Part shown: positions 8,899 to 17,895 of the stretch, piece after piece
Position numbering within the stretch: position 1 is the stretch's first letter
How the letters are laid out: each line of letters starts with the position of its first letter
Assembly (NCBI RefSeq): GCF_001426345.1
Contig: NZ_LMEM01000001.1
Location: 644,264 to 708,263, forward strand
Length of the DNA: 64,000 bases
Reading direction: 5' to 3'
From: Devosia sp. Root436
Lineage (GTDB): Bacteria; Pseudomonadota; Alphaproteobacteria; Rhizobiales; Devosiaceae
Made by a program: the position numbers and the translations under genes
Notes under the pieces: generated by a model
Databases searched by the model: none
The model's input: only the letters and a program-made list of their open reading frames with translations
What the model was told of the DNA's origin: nothing

Positions 8899-8926
8899 GC
8901 CCGGGCGCTGAGGAAGAAATCGATAG

Positions 8927-9973
8927 CTACAGCGTTGCCAGTTCGCGGTTACTCAGGGCGCCGCGATAGCCCTTCTTGATCTCCAGCTTCCGTTCCAGCG
9001 CTTCGATGACCGCCATGGGGAAATCGACCTCGTACATCTGGCTGAGATTGTTGAGCCCGCCGGGGGTGAAGACGTTGATCTCCAGCAGCTTGTCGCCGAC
9101 GATATCGAGGCCGACGAGGAACATGCCGTCCTGCACCAGCTTGGGCCGCACGGTTTCAGCGATATCAAGCATGGTGCCGGTGACCTCGATGGCCACGGCG
9201 CTGCCCCCGGCATGGATATTGGAGCGGATTTCGCCCTTGGCCGGGGCACGGCGGAAGGCGGCGTATTTGCCGTCGCGCTGCAGGGGCACCCCGTTCATCA
9301 GGAAGAAGCGCACATCGCCCTCGGAGGCCTCAGGCATGAAGCTCTGGGCGATCAGGTAGCCTTCCTCGCTGACTGCCTCGAAAATCTGCTTGATGTTGGA
9401 CTCTTTTGAAGAGGCGATCTTGAACACGTTCTTGCCGCCCGAGCCCTGCAGGGGCTTGAGGATGACGCCCTTTTTCTGCTGCTCGATGAAGCTGCGGATT
9501 TCATCGAGGCTCTTGGCGATCAGCGTTTCGGGGCGCACCGAGGCCGGGAAATCCTGGAAATAGAGCTTGTTCTGGGCGCGGGCGAGGCCATCGGGATCGT
9601 TGAGCACGATAACGCCGCGGGCGGCGGCCAGGCGGCCGAAGATCGCGCCGACATGGGCGGCCCAGGGGCGGTCCGCCGAATCCTCGGACGGGTCGTTGCG
9701 CAGGAGCAGGATGTCGATTTCGGAGACGTCCAGCGTCTCCACCGTGGTTTCATTGCCCTGCAAATCCTTGAACAGGGTTTCGGCCTTCTTGTAGTTGCTC
9801 GCCGGCAGCGTCAGCGCCCGCACCGAGAGGCTGTCGTCGGGCCGCAAGACAAAATCGCCGGGCGTGAGATAGCAGACGTCGTGGCCACGACTAAGCGCCG
9901 CCAGCGCCAGGTGGGTGGTGGAGTAGTTGGCCGTTTCGCCTTCGATGGAATTGACAAAAAACGCAATGCGCAT
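8927..9973 (-). CDS. ATP-grasp ligase, glutathione synthetase (GshB)-like
   Basis: A 348-residue cytosolic ligase with the GshB layout: an N-terminal pre-ATP-grasp domain (about 1-125) and an ATP-grasp domain (about 130-320). Diagnostic GshB-type motifs are GDVRFF (219-224), RAPAKGEIRSNIHAGG (242-257) and LLEINVFTPGG (296-306); the last holds metal ligands E298 and N300. It should join a carboxylate to an amine with ATP. It follows the QEGLA gene by 12 bases with an AGGAG site spanning that stop. A true glutathione synthetase is possible, but the operon partners suggest a different peptide-like product. Confidence 0.85.
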   Translation of the reverse strand: MRIAFFVNSIEGETANYSTTHLALAALSRGHDVCYLTPGDFVLRPDDSLSVRALTLPASNYKKAETLFKDLQGNETTVETLDVSEIDILLLRNDPSEDSADRPWAAHVGAIFGRLAAARGVIVLNDPDGLARAQNKLYFQDFPASVRPETLIAKSLDEIRSFIEQQKKGVILKPLQGSGGKNVFKIASSKESNIKQIFEAVSEEGYLIAQSFMPEASEGDVRFFLMNGVPLQRDGKYAAFRRAPAKGEIRSNIHAGGSAVAIEVTGTMLDIAETVRPKLVQDGMFLVGLDIVGDKLLEINVFTPGGLNNLSQMYEVDFPMAVIEALERKLEIKKGYRGALSNRELATL

Positions 9974-9985
9974 GGGGTGACGCTC

Positions 9986-11839
9986 CTAGTTTTCCGGCAT
10001 CTGGAGAGGGGTGATGCCGGCATAAGCCGCCTTGAGCCGTTCGGCCGCTTGCGGGTGAGAGAGAAATTGCGGCAGCAGGCGCGGCGCCTTGAGCAGGCCG
10101 CGCGTGCCCAGTTCCTGCATGACGCCGAAATGGCTGGCCGCGATCTTGCCCATCCAGAACGGATCGAGCGAACCGCCGGCCCGCAGATGGGCCAGCACTT
10201 CGAGCAGGCCGCGCAGATAGACCGCGTCCTTGGGCAACCCGCCGCCGCGATAGACGCGCAAAGCCAGGTTGAAGGCGGTGGATTCGGAAAAACCGAACGC
10301 GCGCACCAGGCGGCGGTAGCACTCGATGAAGCTGGCGCCATCGAGCATATCGGCACAGGCGACGACCCGCGCCGCGATGAGCCGCAGCCGGGCAACGGTC
10401 ATGCCGCCGACGAGATATTCGGCCAGCACGGCCAGGCCTTCCTGCACGCCCTCGTAGCCGGCAAGGCCGGAGCGGAAGAGACGCAGGCCCTGGGCGGAGC
10501 CGTTGAAATAGGTGAGCAGATGCACGCCCACCTCATGGCTGAGCAGTGCTTCGACGCGCTGGCGCGCCATGGTGGTGTTGCGCGAGATCAGCAGCCGCCC
10601 GCCCGATACCATGAGGCCGGAAGGCAGGTCATCGCGCAGTTCGACGCTGGCGGCAAAGCCGTCATAATCGCCGGCATAGGTCTTGATCATCGCGCGGGCG
10701 CGGCGCTCCACGAAGGCCACGTCGGCATCGTCGCCATCGCCCTTGCGCTGGCCACGGCGGGGTCTGGTGTCCGCAAGGATGTCATTGGCTGCCTTGAGCA
10801 GGCCGGATTCCACCGGCCCGTAGAGCGCGCGCCCGAACTCCACATAGCGCGGGGTTTCCCGCGCGGCGAGCAGGGACAGTTGCAGGTCGAGCTCCTGCTG
10901 CTTTTCGCGGTAGAGCGTGGTCAGCACCGGGTCTTCGAAGCGGTCCAGCGTTACGGAGAACAGCGCTTTCTTCTGCCTGGCGACATCGACCGTCAGCGGC
11001 CGGTAGAGAAAGCGCGGCGCCTGTTCGCCGCCCGCTTCCTTGAACTCGGCCCAGGCCGCCTGGGCATTGATCGGCGTCACCGCCAGGAGGAAGTCGAAGG
11101 ACTGGGCCACGTCGTCGATGGCCCGGTCGGCGCGGGTGACCGCATCGACGAAGGCCCGGCGGCCCAGGGCGCGATGCGAGGCCAGCGCCAGGCTGCCGGT
11201 CGCATCGACGAAGCTGGCCACCGCGCGCAGGCCCGCATCGACGATATTGGCCACCAGCCGCTCGCGCAGTTCGGGGTAAACCGCTTCGGATTCCGGGACG
11301 CGGTAGATGGGCGCGAAGCGCACCGTCAACGAGGCGATACCGGGCAGCAGGCGTGCCAGCTTCGCCGCCGGGTCGTCGCCAATCCTGGGCCGGGCGATCT
11401 GGGGCGCGCGATATTTGGCTTTGGCCTGCTCGGCAGCTGCCGAAAATGCCAGCAATGCCTGCTTGGCGGGGCCATTGCCCGATGCCGATACGCTCATTTC
11501 GAAGGGGGGGAGATAATCGGCATCGCCGGCCAGACGGTCGCGCGCCAATTCGCCGATATCGAGCAGGATGAAGGCGCCGAAGCGTTCGGTCATCACCTCG
11601 GCGACCAACTTGATGATGGTGGCGGCGGTGCCGAGATTGCGCACCAGCAGATAGGAGGAATTGGCGCTGACCACGTCCAGCGCCGCCGGCTCGCGGCGGC
11701 GGCCGACATGCACAACGAGGAAGGGCAGCGGGCGGTCGATATGCAGGCGCTCGCCGCGGCCGAAATCGCGACGGATGGGCTCTCCGGCCGCCAGCGCCTT
11801 GGCGAACTCGGCCAGCAGTTTTTCGTCGGCCGCCGTCAT
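9986..11839 (-). CDS. DUF1704 / QEGLA-motif metallopeptidase-like protein (MATCAP-related)
   Basis: A 617-residue protein of the family annotated 'flavohemoglobin expression-modulating QEGLA motif protein'. The family is related to the eukaryotic MATCAP/KIAA0895 tubulin carboxypeptidases. The zincin-like site HEVGVH (435-440, an HExxxH pattern) is followed by YEGVQEGLA, with QEGLA at 466-470 supplying a third-ligand glutamate. The N-terminal 370 residues are largely helical with no motif I recognise. There is no signal peptide, so it acts in the cytoplasm. Its ATG overlaps the upstream hydrolase stop as ATGA. The fold assignment is good; the substrate in bacteria is unknown to me. Confidence 0.85.
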   Translation of the reverse strand: MTAADEKLLAEFAKALAAGEPIRRDFGRGERLHIDRPLPFLVVHVGRRREPAALDVVSANSSYLLVRNLGTAATIIKLVAEVMTERFGAFILLDIGELARDRLAGDADYLPPFEMSVSASGNGPAKQALLAFSAAAEQAKAKYRAPQIARPRIGDDPAAKLARLLPGIASLTVRFAPIYRVPESEAVYPELRERLVANIVDAGLRAVASFVDATGSLALASHRALGRRAFVDAVTRADRAIDDVAQSFDFLLAVTPINAQAAWAEFKEAGGEQAPRFLYRPLTVDVARQKKALFSVTLDRFEDPVLTTLYREKQQELDLQLSLLAARETPRYVEFGRALYGPVESGLLKAANDILADTRPRRGQRKGDGDDADVAFVERRARAMIKTYAGDYDGFAASVELRDDLPSGLMVSGGRLLISRNTTMARQRVEALLSHEVGVHLLTYFNGSAQGLRLFRSGLAGYEGVQEGLAVLAEYLVGGMTVARLRLIAARVVACADMLDGASFIECYRRLVRAFGFSESTAFNLALRVYRGGGLPKDAVYLRGLLEVLAHLRAGGSLDPFWMGKIAASHFGVMQELGTRGLLKAPRLLPQFLSHPQAAERLKAAYAGITPLQMPEN

Positions 11840-12681
11840 GCGGACGCCTTGAGACTGTCCAGCAGCACCGGCAGCGAGGCGGCGATCATGGCGCGCATGG
11901 CGGCCAGCGCCTCGATATCGGGCGCACCGGTCCATTCGTCCATGAAGAATTTCTTGAACTCGATGGCTATGGCGCAGCCGGTATCGGGGAAGTTGGCGTG
12001 GACGAAGCGGGTCTGCTCGCCCCTGCCCTCGAAGGCGATGTTTTCGCGCACATCCATGGGCCGACCACGAAAGGAGAAGCTGCGCAGGCTGTCGATGAAG
12101 GGATCGACGACATGGGCCCAGCGGGAGCGATCCATGGAAATGGTGCCGATATTGATCTGCGGCGCCTCGGCTTCCGGGGTCGGATCGGCCTCGGGGCCGT
12201 TGCGGCGATGGTTGTAGCTGTGGATGTCGAGCAGCACGAATTGGCCATGCTCGGCCGCGATGGCGGCCAGTGTCTGGTGCAGCATGGCATAATAGGCGGC
12301 GTGAACATCCAGCGAGCGTTTGACCAACCCATCTTCGGGCCGTTGGGCCCAGATATCGAGGCCCCAGGCCTGGTCCGGGCGCAGATAGACCGCGCCTTCG
12401 GCATCGCGGTTGAGATCGATCTCGAAGCGGGAGCGATGGAAGACGATGCGGTTGGGCACATCTTTTATGGCATAGGCAGTGAACGGGTCTTCCTCGCGCA
12501 GCCGCCCCGGATCGTCGAGGCCCATGACGGCGGCAACCTCGTCGCGCAGGGCATGCCCATTGTGAATGGCCGTGCCGATGAGCGGCGACGCCGCCCGCTC
12601 GACCGACCAGAGAGCGCTGCCGGCGGCGGGCGCGCCGAGATCGGACGCGGTCGGGAGAATGTGGGAGGCGGGATCAGGCAT
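11836..12681 (-). CDS. N-formylglutamate amidohydrolase family protein
   Basis: A 281-residue zinc hydrolase-like protein. Family blocks are HNGH (40-43), the substrate-binding SRFEIDLNR (84-92) and LDIHSYNHR (151-159), then a C-terminal VHANFPDTGCAIAIEFKKFF. Relatives such as HutG release formate from N-formylglutamate in histidine breakdown, but no hut genes are nearby. Its partners are instead the QEGLA peptidase-like protein and the GshB-like ligase, so the real substrate may be another N-acyl or glutamyl compound. First gene of the operon; the 115 bases to the divergent oxidoreductase gene should hold its promoter. Confidence 0.87.
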   Translation of the reverse strand: MPDPASHILPTASDLGAPAAGSALWSVERAASPLIGTAIHNGHALRDEVAAVMGLDDPGRLREEDPFTAYAIKDVPNRIVFHRSRFEIDLNRDAEGAVYLRPDQAWGLDIWAQRPEDGLVKRSLDVHAAYYAMLHQTLAAIAAEHGQFVLLDIHSYNHRRNGPEADPTPEAEAPQINIGTISMDRSRWAHVVDPFIDSLRSFSFRGRPMDVRENIAFEGRGEQTRFVHANFPDTGCAIAIEFKKFFMDEWTGAPDIEALAAMRAMIAASLPVLLDSLKASA

Positions 12682-12796
12682 CGGACGCTTTGTTTCGGGC
12701 CCGGCATGCGGGCGACCTCACAGTAACGGCCATTGCCCATTGCAGTTCCGGACAGGATGGATTGATGTCCGGGCGATCCGCGCTTAGACACGAGCC

Positions 12797-13393
12797 ATGC
12801 GCGTCCATGTCATCCATGCCCATCCGGTCGAGAGCAGCCTCAATCGCGCGCTGTTCGATACAGTTGTCGATGCGCTGACCGAGGCCGGGCACGAGGTCGA
12901 TGCGCTCAGCCTCTATGATGCCGGGTTCGACGCCGTGCTCAGCCGCACGGAGCGCCTCAACTATCACGATGTGCCTGATAACGTGACGCCGCTGGTCGGC
13001 CCCTATGTGGACCGGCTGCTGGCAGCCGAAGCCCTGGTTTTCGTGCATCCGGTGTGGAATTACGGCTATCCGGCCATCCTCAAGGGCTATTTCGACCGCG
13101 TCTTCCTGCCCGGCGTGTCGTTCACGCTCGATGGCGGCGGCGATCGTGGCCGGGTGGTCTCCAACCTCCACAGGATCCGCAAGGTCGCCTTCGTCACCAC
13201 CTATGGCGGCAGCCGCTGGCGCACCATGATCATGGGCGATCCACCGCGCCGGCTGGCCCGCCGCTGGGCCTGGGTCACCTTCGGCACGCGCCTGCCGCCG
13301 AAATTCCTGGCGCTTTACGACGTCAACAATTCCACGCCCGAACGCCTTGGCGGTTTCGTCGACAAGGTTCGGCGGGCGATGAGCCGGTTCTAG
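12797..13393 (+). CDS. NAD(P)H-dependent flavodoxin-fold oxidoreductase
   Basis: A 198-residue member of the NAD(P)H dehydrogenase (quinone)/Flavodoxin_2 family. It begins with the strand-loop MRVHVIHAHPVESSLN that binds FMN phosphate and continues with the HPVWNYGYPAILKGYFDR loop typical of MdaB/YwrO-type enzymes. Expected activity is two-electron reduction of quinones or similar acceptors. It is divergent from the amidohydrolase operon; whether it belongs to that pathway is open. Its TAG stop overlaps the stop of the converging cyclase gene by four bases (CTAG). Confidence 0.85.
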   Translation: MRVHVIHAHPVESSLNRALFDTVVDALTEAGHEVDALSLYDAGFDAVLSRTERLNYHDVPDNVTPLVGPYVDRLLAAEALVFVHPVWNYGYPAILKGYFDRVFLPGVSFTLDGGGDRGRVVSNLHRIRKVAFVTTYGGSRWRTMIMGDPPRRLARRWAWVTFGTRLPPKFLALYDVNNSTPERLGGFVDKVRRAMSRF

Positions 13394-15489
13394 GCAACGG
13401 ACTGCAAGATTTGGAAATCACCAGAACGGCTTAAGCCGGCATCGTAGAAGGCGACGAGCCTGGGATCGATAGCGCCCGCCAGGGCGCGGCAGCGCTCGAA
13501 TATGGGGTCGTCGGCGGCATCATCGGCCCAGGCCGCCAGCAGCGCTTCATGGGCTGCGGCCAGCGTGGTGAAGGCTTCCGAATCCGCCAGGGCTTCGTCG
13601 CCAACCAGCAGGTGGATGGGTTCGGGCTGGCTGATGCCCTTGAGCACGATCGAACCAGCCGCGAGGAAGGCGAGTTCGGGCGCCGCTGCGCGCGTTTCGG
13701 CGGTAACCAGAATGTCGTAGCCGACGCTCCGGCAGGCGCCTTCGAGGCGGCTGGCCACGTTCACCGTGTCGCCGATGCAGGAATAATCGAAGCGCGCCTC
13801 GAACCCCATATTGCCCACCAAAGCCGGGCCGGTGGAAATGCCGATGCCGATGGCGATGGGCTCGCCGCCGGCCTGCTGGGCATTGAGCCCGCGCAGGGCC
13901 GCCCGCATGTCCAGCGCCGCCTCGCAGGCGTGGCGGGCATGGCGGGGCACATCGACCGGGGCGTTCCAGAAGGCCATGATGGCGTCACCCATGAATTTGT
14001 CGATCGTGCCGTGATGGGCCACGATGGCCGCGCCGAGGCCGGCGAACAGCCGGTTCAGCATGGTCACCAGGTCCGCCGGCGCGGTGCGTTCGCTGAGGGC
14101 GGTGAAATTGCGCACATCCGAAAACATCACCGTCATCTCGCGCACATCGCCGCCCAGCTTGAGCAGGCCGGAATTGGCCTCGATCTGGGTCAGCAGCGAC
14201 GGCTCGACATAGTGGGCAAAGGCCTTGCGGATGCGGCGCTTGTCGGCATCGGTCACCGCGAACCGGAAAAACGTCATGGCGGCGTAGGTCACAAGAGCGG
14301 CAAAGAGCGCGAAACTGGGGTCGAGCAGCACGCCGAACTGGCTGAAGGCCAGCCAGCTCCCCGCGGTGGCGACCGCCGCGATCATCAGCGAGAACGCCAG
14401 ACCTACCAGGGGCCCCGTCAGCAGCAGCACCAGCACCACCGCGAGGCCGCTTATGGCAATGACCAGCAATTCCAGCCCGCCGACCCAGTCGGCCCGGTGC
14501 AGGAATGTGCCGGTCAGGATCTGCTCCAGCGCCTGCAAATGGATGGAAACGCCCGGTATTGCCTCGCCCAGCGCGCTGGCACGAATATCCAGCAGGCCGG
14601 CGGCGGAGGCACCCACCAGCACGATGTGGCCGGACAGCAGCGGCGCAAGGTCACTGTAGCCATCGCCCAGCAATTGCGCGGCCGACACATAGGTTGATGG
14701 CGGCAGATCGCGGTAGTAGAGCCACATGTCGCCACTGGGCCCGGTCGGCACGTCGAACTGGCCGACCCGCAGCCCCGCCACGGTGCCCGCCCCGGCGGTA
14801 TCCCCTAGTACGACCAGCGTCGAGGCGCCCTGCGCCACCCGCAGCGCTTCCACCGCCAGAGTTGGCATCGGTGCCGTGCCGTTCGACCACAGCAGCGGCA
14901 GGCGGCGCGCGACCCCTGCCCCTTCGCGGTCGAGGCTCGCGACGCCGAGGCCTGTCGCGGCAGCGGCCAGCAGCGGCAGCGGCGCGGCGACGCCATCGAG
15001 CGAGGGCAGGCCGGCAAGGAAGTCGTTGCCGGTCATGGCGAAACCCGCCTTGGGCGCCGGCGGCTGGCTGCCCGCTACGGCGCGGCTCATCACCAGGACC
15101 GTCGGGCCGGCCGATAGGGCGTTGGCGAACAGGGCATCATAATCGGCCCCTGCCCCCGTGACGGTGGAGGGCGACCAGCGGTCGGGCTCGGAAAACAGCA
15201 CGTCGAACACGATTACTGCCGCGCCGAGCTCGGTCAGGCGGCTGGCGATCTCGGCCATGTCGCGCCGTGGCCAGGGCCATTGCCCGATGGTGGCGAGCGA
15301 AGCCTCGTCGATATCGACAATGCGCACCGGCAGGTCGGCGGGCGCGGTTCGTGGCTTGAGCTGCTGGAAGGTGTCGAAGGTGGTCTCGCGCACCACCCGC
15401 ACCGCATAGGGATCGGCAGCGCGCAGCAATACCAGCGCAATGACGACGGCGGCGCCGAACAACAGTGCCACCAGTCGCCGCGTCAGCAT
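13390..15489 (-). CDS. CHASE2-domain class III adenylate cyclase
   Basis: A 699-residue membrane protein. An N-terminal anchor (about 5-23) leads into a periplasmic CHASE2 sensor (about 30-325). Three transmembrane helices (about 335-410) follow, then a cytoplasmic class III cyclase domain (about 450-640). The two metal aspartates are present in VMFSDVRNF (D458) and FMGDAIMAF (D502), and the NVASRLEG block follows, so the enzyme looks active in making cAMP. The sensed signal is unknown. It stands alone between an oxidoreductase (convergent, stops overlapping) and an AraC regulator three bases upstream on the same strand. Confidence 0.9.
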   Translation of the reverse strand: MLTRRLVALLFGAAVVIALVLLRAADPYAVRVVRETTFDTFQQLKPRTAPADLPVRIVDIDEASLATIGQWPWPRRDMAEIASRLTELGAAVIVFDVLFSEPDRWSPSTVTGAGADYDALFANALSAGPTVLVMSRAVAGSQPPAPKAGFAMTGNDFLAGLPSLDGVAAPLPLLAAAATGLGVASLDREGAGVARRLPLLWSNGTAPMPTLAVEALRVAQGASTLVVLGDTAGAGTVAGLRVGQFDVPTGPSGDMWLYYRDLPPSTYVSAAQLLGDGYSDLAPLLSGHIVLVGASAAGLLDIRASALGEAIPGVSIHLQALEQILTGTFLHRADWVGGLELLVIAISGLAVVLVLLLTGPLVGLAFSLMIAAVATAGSWLAFSQFGVLLDPSFALFAALVTYAAMTFFRFAVTDADKRRIRKAFAHYVEPSLLTQIEANSGLLKLGGDVREMTVMFSDVRNFTALSERTAPADLVTMLNRLFAGLGAAIVAHHGTIDKFMGDAIMAFWNAPVDVPRHARHACEAALDMRAALRGLNAQQAGGEPIAIGIGISTGPALVGNMGFEARFDYSCIGDTVNVASRLEGACRSVGYDILVTAETRAAAPELAFLAAGSIVLKGISQPEPIHLLVGDEALADSEAFTTLAAAHEALLAAWADDAADDPIFERCRALAGAIDPRLVAFYDAGLSRSGDFQILQSVA

Positions 15490-15492
15490 GGT

Positions 15493-16407
15493 TCAGTTCA
15501 TCGGCGCAGTGGCGTGGGCGCGGACCATCGGCAGGCTGGGCCGGCAACGCACGTCGCGGCGGAAATCGGTCGGCGACATGCCGGCGATCTTGCGGAACGA
15601 CTTATTGAATGCACTGAGTGAACCAAAGCCGCTATCCATGGCTACCTGCAAGACATTTGCGTCGTCCTGCATCAGCAGAGCCTGGGCGTAGCTGAGCCGC
15701 ATCAGGTTCACATAATCGTTGAGCGTCATGCCTGTCGACTTCTTGAACACGTTCATCGCGTATTTCGGATGGATATCGGCGGCCTGGGCGATGTCGGAGG
15801 AATCGATCTCCTCGCGGAAATTGTCGGCGATGAAATCGCAGATGCGCACCACGATGGGCGAGGAATGATGGTCCAGCCCATCCACGGCGCTGACCACCGC
15901 CTCCGGTCCCGGCAGCAGCGTATAGGGCTCGAAGCGCACCCGCTCGATGCGCAGCAGCAGCTCGTCCACCGCCATGCCCGCCTTCATCGGGTCGCCGGAG
16001 CGGGCATAGTCGTTCCATCGCGCAAAATTGTAGGGGTCGGCCGCATCGGTGGACTGGGTGATGAGCGTCGCGCCCTGCATCAGGCGCGACTGTACGTTCT
16101 GTGGCAGGCGCAGCCGGAAGAAATGCACCAGCGGCAGGTGGCCACCGGCATAGACCAGGTCATCGGAGGCGTCGTCGAGCCAATGGGGCAGACCGCCCCA
16201 GAACAGGGCCATATCCCCGGCATTGAAGCGGACCTGGTGGCCGCTCATGCGGTAATGGGCCCAGCCGCGGACGATGTAATTGACCTCGACCTGCGCATGC
16301 CAATGCGCGCCCCGCATGACCAGGGGCGATGCGTGGAACATCTGCAGTTCCGTCGGCAGCCGCTCCACCCCGTTGGCCAGGGGTTCGTAATACGCCCTTT
16401 GTGCCAT
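15493..16407 (-). CDS. AraC family regulator with cupin sensing domain
   Basis: A 304-residue regulator. The N-terminal cupin-like domain (about 30-130) has the HWHAQVEVNYIVRGWAHYRM pattern seen in MelR-like sugar regulators. The C-terminal double helix-turn-helix (about 190-290) includes IHPKYAMNVFKKSTGMTLND and GFGSLSAFNKSFRKIAGMSP. The ATG at 16407 has GGAAAG just before it; a TTG five codons upstream is less likely. It is divergent from the ABC importer by about 105 bases, so it very probably controls it and senses its sugar. The adjacent cyclase start lies three bases downstream of its stop, so the two may be co-transcribed. Confidence 0.86.
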   Translation of the reverse strand: MAQRAYYEPLANGVERLPTELQMFHASPLVMRGAHWHAQVEVNYIVRGWAHYRMSGHQVRFNAGDMALFWGGLPHWLDDASDDLVYAGGHLPLVHFFRLRLPQNVQSRLMQGATLITQSTDAADPYNFARWNDYARSGDPMKAGMAVDELLLRIERVRFEPYTLLPGPEAVVSAVDGLDHHSSPIVVRICDFIADNFREEIDSSDIAQAADIHPKYAMNVFKKSTGMTLNDYVNLMRLSYAQALLMQDDANVLQVAMDSGFGSLSAFNKSFRKIAGMSPTDFRRDVRCRPSLPMVRAHATAPMN

Positions 16408-16512
16408 CTTACTTTCCGCCAACTCTGCATGCCCTTTGTGAGGGACGCCACGCGTCAGGTGGATAGCTTAGAAAGCGCTCAGCGTAAGAGCAAATGAAAA
16501 GGGAGGACTACA

Positions 16513-17787
16513 ATGAACCGCATCGTTTCGCGGCATGGACGTATGCTCGGTCTGGCTCTGGCCGGAATCAGCTTTCTGAGCGTCACTGCCGCATCGGCCG
16601 GCGACGTCACCGTCTGGGCATGGGACCCGAACTTCAACGGCGCCACCATGAAGGAAGCGGCCAGCCGCTATGCCGCCATCAATCCCGACGCCAATATCAT
16701 CGTCGATGACTCGGCCAGCCAGGACGATATCCGCGCCAAACTGCAGACCCAGCTCCTCGCCGGCAGCACCGACGGCCTGCCCGATATCGTGCTGATACAG
16801 GACGACGTGGCCCAGAAATACCTGCAGTCCTTCCCCGGCGCGTTCGAGCCGCTGTCGGATTCGATCGATATGTCGGTCTTCGCCCAGTACAAGGTTGCGG
16901 CGGCCACGCTTGACGGCAAGTCCTACTCCCTTCCCTTCGACTCCGGCGTGACGGGCCTGTTCTACCGCTCCGACATGCTCGCGGAAGCCGGTTTCACTCC
17001 CGCCGACCTCGAAAACATCACCTGGGACCGCCTGGTGGAGATCGGGACCGAAGTGAAGGCCAAGACCGGCAAGCCGCTGCTTGACCTCGACCTCAACGAT
17101 ACCGGCCTTATCCGCATGATGATGCAGTCGGCCGGCGCCTGGTACTTCAACGAGGATGGCAGCCTCAACATCGTCGACAACGCCCCGCTCAAGAAGGCGC
17201 TGGAGACCTATGCCAAGTTCTACCAGGCCGACCTGGTCAAGCCCGTCTCCGGCTGGGCCGAATATACCGGCGCCTTCACCTCGGGCGAAGTCGCCATGGT
17301 TCCCGTCGGCGTCTGGATCACCGGCACGATCAAGGCCAATGCCGATCAGTCGGGCCTGTGGGGCGTCGCCCCCATTCCGCGCCTCGATGTCGAGGGCTCG
17401 GTCAACGCCTCCAACCAGGGCGGTTCGAGCTGGTATGTGCTGGCCTCCTCGGACAACAAGGAAGAGGCCATCGACTTCCTCAAGACCGTCTGGGGCGGCG
17501 ATGTCGACTTCTACCAGAAAATCCTGACGGCGCAGGGCGCCGTGGGCTCGCTGCTCGCCGCGCGTGACGGCGAGGCCTACCAGGCCACCGACGAGTTCTT
17601 CGGCGGCGCGCCCGTGTGGCAGAATTTCTCCACCTGGCTGAGCCAGATCCCCAGCGTCGACTACGGCACCTTCACCGCCGAAGTGGACTCCGCGGTCCAG
17701 GCGCAACTCCCCACGATCATCGAAGGCGGCGATCTCACCGCCGCGCTGCAGGCGATCAGCGACCAGGCCCAGCAGCAGATGCAGTAA
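16513..17787 (+). CDS. Sugar ABC transporter substrate-binding protein
   Basis: A 424-residue periplasmic family-1 solute-binding protein. The signal peptide spans roughly residues 1-29 (basic start, hydrophobic core, ending A-S-A-G). The mature protein shows the MalE/UgpB-type course from VTVWAWDPNFNG through FDSGVTGLFYRSDMLAEAGF to a tryptophan-rich C-lobe. A GGGAGG site precedes the ATG. It is the first gene of an importer operon (binding protein, two permeases, ATPase) facing an AraC regulator. The likely cargo is an oligosaccharide or glycoside, with lactose- or galactoside-type systems the nearest analogy, but the sugar cannot be fixed from sequence alone. Confidence 0.9.
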   Translation: MNRIVSRHGRMLGLALAGISFLSVTAASAGDVTVWAWDPNFNGATMKEAASRYAAINPDANIIVDDSASQDDIRAKLQTQLLAGSTDGLPDIVLIQDDVAQKYLQSFPGAFEPLSDSIDMSVFAQYKVAAATLDGKSYSLPFDSGVTGLFYRSDMLAEAGFTPADLENITWDRLVEIGTEVKAKTGKPLLDLDLNDTGLIRMMMQSAGAWYFNEDGSLNIVDNAPLKKALETYAKFYQADLVKPVSGWAEYTGAFTSGEVAMVPVGVWITGTIKANADQSGLWGVAPIPRLDVEGSVNASNQGGSSWYVLASSDNKEEAIDFLKTVWGGDVDFYQKILTAQGAVGSLLAARDGEAYQATDEFFGGAPVWQNFSTWLSQIPSVDYGTFTAEVDSAVQAQLPTIIEGGDLTAALQAISDQAQQQMQ

Positions 17788-17795
17788 CCTCCGAT

Positions 17796-17850
17796 GGAAA
17801 GCGGAGCCCGCTCCGCTTTCCAGTCCGGGCGCCGCGGTCGCGGCGCCCGG
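17796..17850 (+). terminator. Two tandem perfect 12-bp stem-loops between binding-protein and permease genes
   Basis: Stem 1 pairs GGAAAGCGGAGC (17796-17807) with GCTCCGCTTTCC (17810-17821). Stem 2 pairs CCGGGCGCCGCG (17825-17836) with CGCGGCGCCCGG (17839-17850). No U-tract follows. Such structures commonly protect the 3' end of the abundant binding-protein transcript or partly block read-through; which applies here is inference. Confidence 0.75.
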
Positions 17851-17895
17851 CACTATCGGGCATGATGACGCTGCACCATCGGGGAGGACGATAGT

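Noticed and set aside
9653..12217. 854-codon open frame on the plus strand opposite the ATP-grasp/QEGLA/amidohydrolase genes
   Set aside because: It is an antisense shadow: rich in Arg/Gly/Ala/His with no family motifs, while the minus-strand frames carry intact catalytic motifs, overlapping starts and ribosome sites.
11836..12681. Assignment as histidine-utilisation HutG
   Set aside because: No hutH, hutU, hutI or hutF genes are nearby, and the gene is coupled to two unrelated enzyme genes; only the family name is kept.
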